Origin: Gammaproteobacteria bacterium | Lineage (GTDB): Bacteria; Pseudomonadota; Gammaproteobacteria; HK1 | Direction of reading: 5' to 3' | Length of the DNA stretch: 64,000 nt | Assembly (NCBI GenBank): GCA_022824305.1 | Contig: JAJEAD010000054.1 | Location: forward strand, 171,482 to 235,481 | Shown here: piece after piece, positions 62,859 through 64,000 of the stretch | Layout: each line of letters begins with the position of its first letter | Position numbering within the stretch: the first letter of the stretch is position 1 | Position numbers and translations under genes: made by a program | Notes under the pieces: generated by a model | Told to the model about the DNA's origin: nothing | Database searches by the model: none | The model's input: only the letters and a program-made list of their open reading frames with translations

Positions 62859-63167
62859 TCAGATCCGGATGTAGACCGTACCGTCCTCGACCTTTACCGG
62901 GTAGGTGCGCAGATCGTCATAGGCCGGCGCCGTCAGCGCCTTTCCCGTGCAGATGTCGAAGGTGCCCTGGTGGAGCGGACACTCGATGACGGTTCCGAGC
63001 ACGATGCCGTCTTCGAGATGCGCCTCTTCGTGCGTGCACAGTCCGTCGGTGGCGAAGAAGCCCTTCTCGGTGTGGTAGACCGCGAAGGTCCGCCCCTCAT
63101 GGTCCCATCGAACCAGGTCCTCGTTGTCGATCTCGTCCGCCGCGCACACACGGAACCACTCACTCAT
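62859..63167 (-). CDS. Rieske-type 2Fe-2S ferredoxin (MocE-like)
   Basis: A 102-residue stand-alone Rieske ferredoxin. The cluster ligands are in LCTHEEAHLEDG near residue 43 (C-x-H) and ECPLHQGTFDICTGKALTAP near residue 63 (C-x-x-H). The GKALTAPAYDDLRTYPVKVEDG tail is typical of MocE/NaphAb-type ferredoxins that feed ring-hydroxylating oxygenases. No oxygenase is visible in the window, so its partner may lie elsewhere. It is convergent with the amidohydrolase and 155 bases downstream of the truncated peptidase gene. Confidence 0.92.
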   Translation of the reverse strand: MSEWFRVCAADEIDNEDLVRWDHEGRTFAVYHTEKGFFATDGLCTHEEAHLEDGIVLGTVIECPLHQGTFDICTGKALTAPAYDDLRTYPVKVEDGTVYIRI

Positions 63168-63322
63168 CTCGAGTCTCCTGCCTGAAACGTGTTCCCCCGC
63201 CTACCGCCGGGAGGGCTCTGCCGGAATCCACTTCCCCACCGGAGCCGAGGTGACGGCGCGGAGGTGCCCGTTCGACACTGTCGGTTCGACGCCGCGGGTT
63301 GGGGGCCGGATGGGGCTTCGGG

Positions 63323-63865
63323 TCAGCACTCCGAGCTCAGAAGCGCCTCCTCGAAGGGATAGCGCGAGAGCACGACGGGGCCGCGTTCGGTAACCAGAAC
63401 TTGGTCCTCGAGCTTGACCCCTTCCGCAGCGCCGACCTCTCCGACATAGCTCTCGACGCACATCACCATGCCCGGCTCGAGCTCTCCTTCGTAGTCGAAC
63501 TCCGCATCCACCGGGTAGTAGATCACCGGCCACTCGTCCGCCATTCCGAGCCCGTGCGCCAGGCAGGGGTAGAGCTGGTCGCCGAAGCCCGGCTCCTGGA
63601 CGTAGCGGCGCTCCACGATCTCGCGGAAGCTCGCCCCGGGCTGCATCAGTCCGGTGTTGTGCATCACCTCGTTCCAGGCCAGCGTGTAGATCTTCTTCTG
63701 GTAACTCGTGGGCCGGCCCGGTCCGCAGTGGAAGGCGCGCGAGACGTCGGCCCCGTAGCTGAAGGGCCCTACCATTCCACAGTCGAAAACCAGCAGATCG
63801 CCGGCGCGGATCTTTCGCGAGGAGGCTTCCTGCTGCCAGGGGTTGGTCCGCTCGCCGGAGGCTAG
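63323..63865 (-). CDS. M24 metallopeptidase (Xaa-Pro dipeptidase/creatinase fold), N-terminally truncated
   Basis: About 180 residues of the pita-bread catalytic domain. All five metal ligands are present: Asp in LVFDCGMVGPFSY, Asp in GADVSRAFHCG, His in CLAHGLGMADEWPV, Glu in MCVESYVGE and Glu in GVKLEDQVLV. The N-terminal domain and the first part of the catalytic domain are missing. Homology begins at ASGERTNPWQQEAS, where the sequence changes character at about 63866. The frame stays open to 63973, but those residues do not belong to the family. Probably inactivated by an insertion. Confidence 0.8.
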   Translation of the reverse strand, partial: LASGERTNPWQQEASSRKIRAGDLLVFDCGMVGPFSYGADVSRAFHCGPGRPTSYQKKIYTLAWNEVMHNTGLMQPGASFREIVERRYVQEPGFGDQLYPCLAHGLGMADEWPVIYYPVDAEFDYEGELEPGMVMCVESYVGEVGAAEGVKLEDQVLVTERGPVVLSRYPFEEALLSSEC

Positions 63866-64000
63866 CCCATGTTTACCACCACAGGCCGCGATTGGGCGAA
63901 GATTTGGCCCGATTTCACCGATTTTCGCACGTAACTCACTGATATTTCGTCGTACTGCCTGATGTAGTGCCATAAAATATATTCGATGTATTGCGCCAGG
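63866..64000. other. AT-richer foreign-looking sequence at the right edge (possible IS end)
   Basis: The last 135 bases are much less GC-rich than the rest and replace the 5' part of the M24 gene. On the minus strand they are open in more than one frame. One would encode MALHQAVRRNISELRAKIGE and fuse into the peptidase. An insertion sequence or other mobile element whose body lies beyond the window is the simplest reading, but I recognise neither its transposase nor its terminal repeat. Confidence 0.4.

Overview
The window is GC-rich, gene-dense bacterial chromosome. It carries a LivKHMGF-type branched-chain amino acid transporter, a frc-type ROK-regulated fructose locus, a MocE-type Rieske ferredoxin, a CoxMSL/CoxD/CoxE-like molybdenum hydroxylase set and many other ABC importers. 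This combination suggests a heterotrophic alphaproteobacterium (Rhizobiales or Rhodospirillales-like). The species cannot be fixed from the sequence alone. No rRNA, tRNA, CRISPR array or replication origin was seen.

Layout, left to right. (1) 0.4-9.8 kb: a Liv-type solute-binding protein, then a DUF924 gene and an acetolactate-synthase-like gene on the minus strand, then livH-livM-livG and a livF gene fused in frame to a Tm-1-like (UPF0261) domain. (2) 10.0-15.3 kb: a small HTH antitoxin with a truncated toxin; a frameshifted TIM-barrel 'PEP hydrolase family' gene, which is the natural partner of the Tm-1-like domain; a 915-residue flotillin-like protein with an expanded 44-residue coiled-coil repeat; and two SRPBCC (START-like) paralogues. 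(3) 15.2-18.4 kb: a scrambled patch in which copies of SRPBCC, VapC, secreted-protein and ABC-ATPase sequence are stitched together around two toxin-antitoxin modules. (4) 18.5-23.6 kb: a dppABCDF-type peptide importer on the minus strand. (5) 24.0-37.7 kb: a complete glycogen operon on the minus strand, glgC-glgA-glgX-malQ-pgm-glgP-glgB. (6) 37.8-43.8 kb: a divergent frcBCA-type sugar importer, a PfkB sugar kinase and a ROK regulator. The same 15-bp word occurs in the promoter and just upstream of the regulator, suggesting a shared operator. (7) 43.8-45.5 kb: an amidase. (8) 45.5-55.2 kb: a leftward run of nine genes (SnoaL-like proteins, a bicupin, a MetE-C-like zinc methyltransferase and a sugar-type ABC importer without its ATPase) whose substrate I cannot name. 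(9) 55.3-62.7 kb: a molybdenum hydroxylase operon (FAD, 2Fe-2S and Moco subunits, the Moco subunit being split into two genes around a REP-like repeat), MoxR and VWA maturation genes and an amidohydrolase. (10) 62.9-64.0 kb: a Rieske ferredoxin and a truncated M24 peptidase next to AT-richer foreign-looking sequence.

How the genes work together: most of the window is uptake plus first-step metabolism, with five importers for amino acids, peptides, fructose-like sugar and an unknown sugar-like compound, next to carbon storage as glycogen. In four of these loci a strong GC hairpin lies within about 20 bases after the binding-protein gene, which fits differential expression of binding protein over permease. 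The most unusual parts are the ABC-ATPase/Tm-1 fusion operon, the stitched 15-18 kb patch, the split Moco subunit and the uncharacterised SnoaL/cupin/MetE-like operon.
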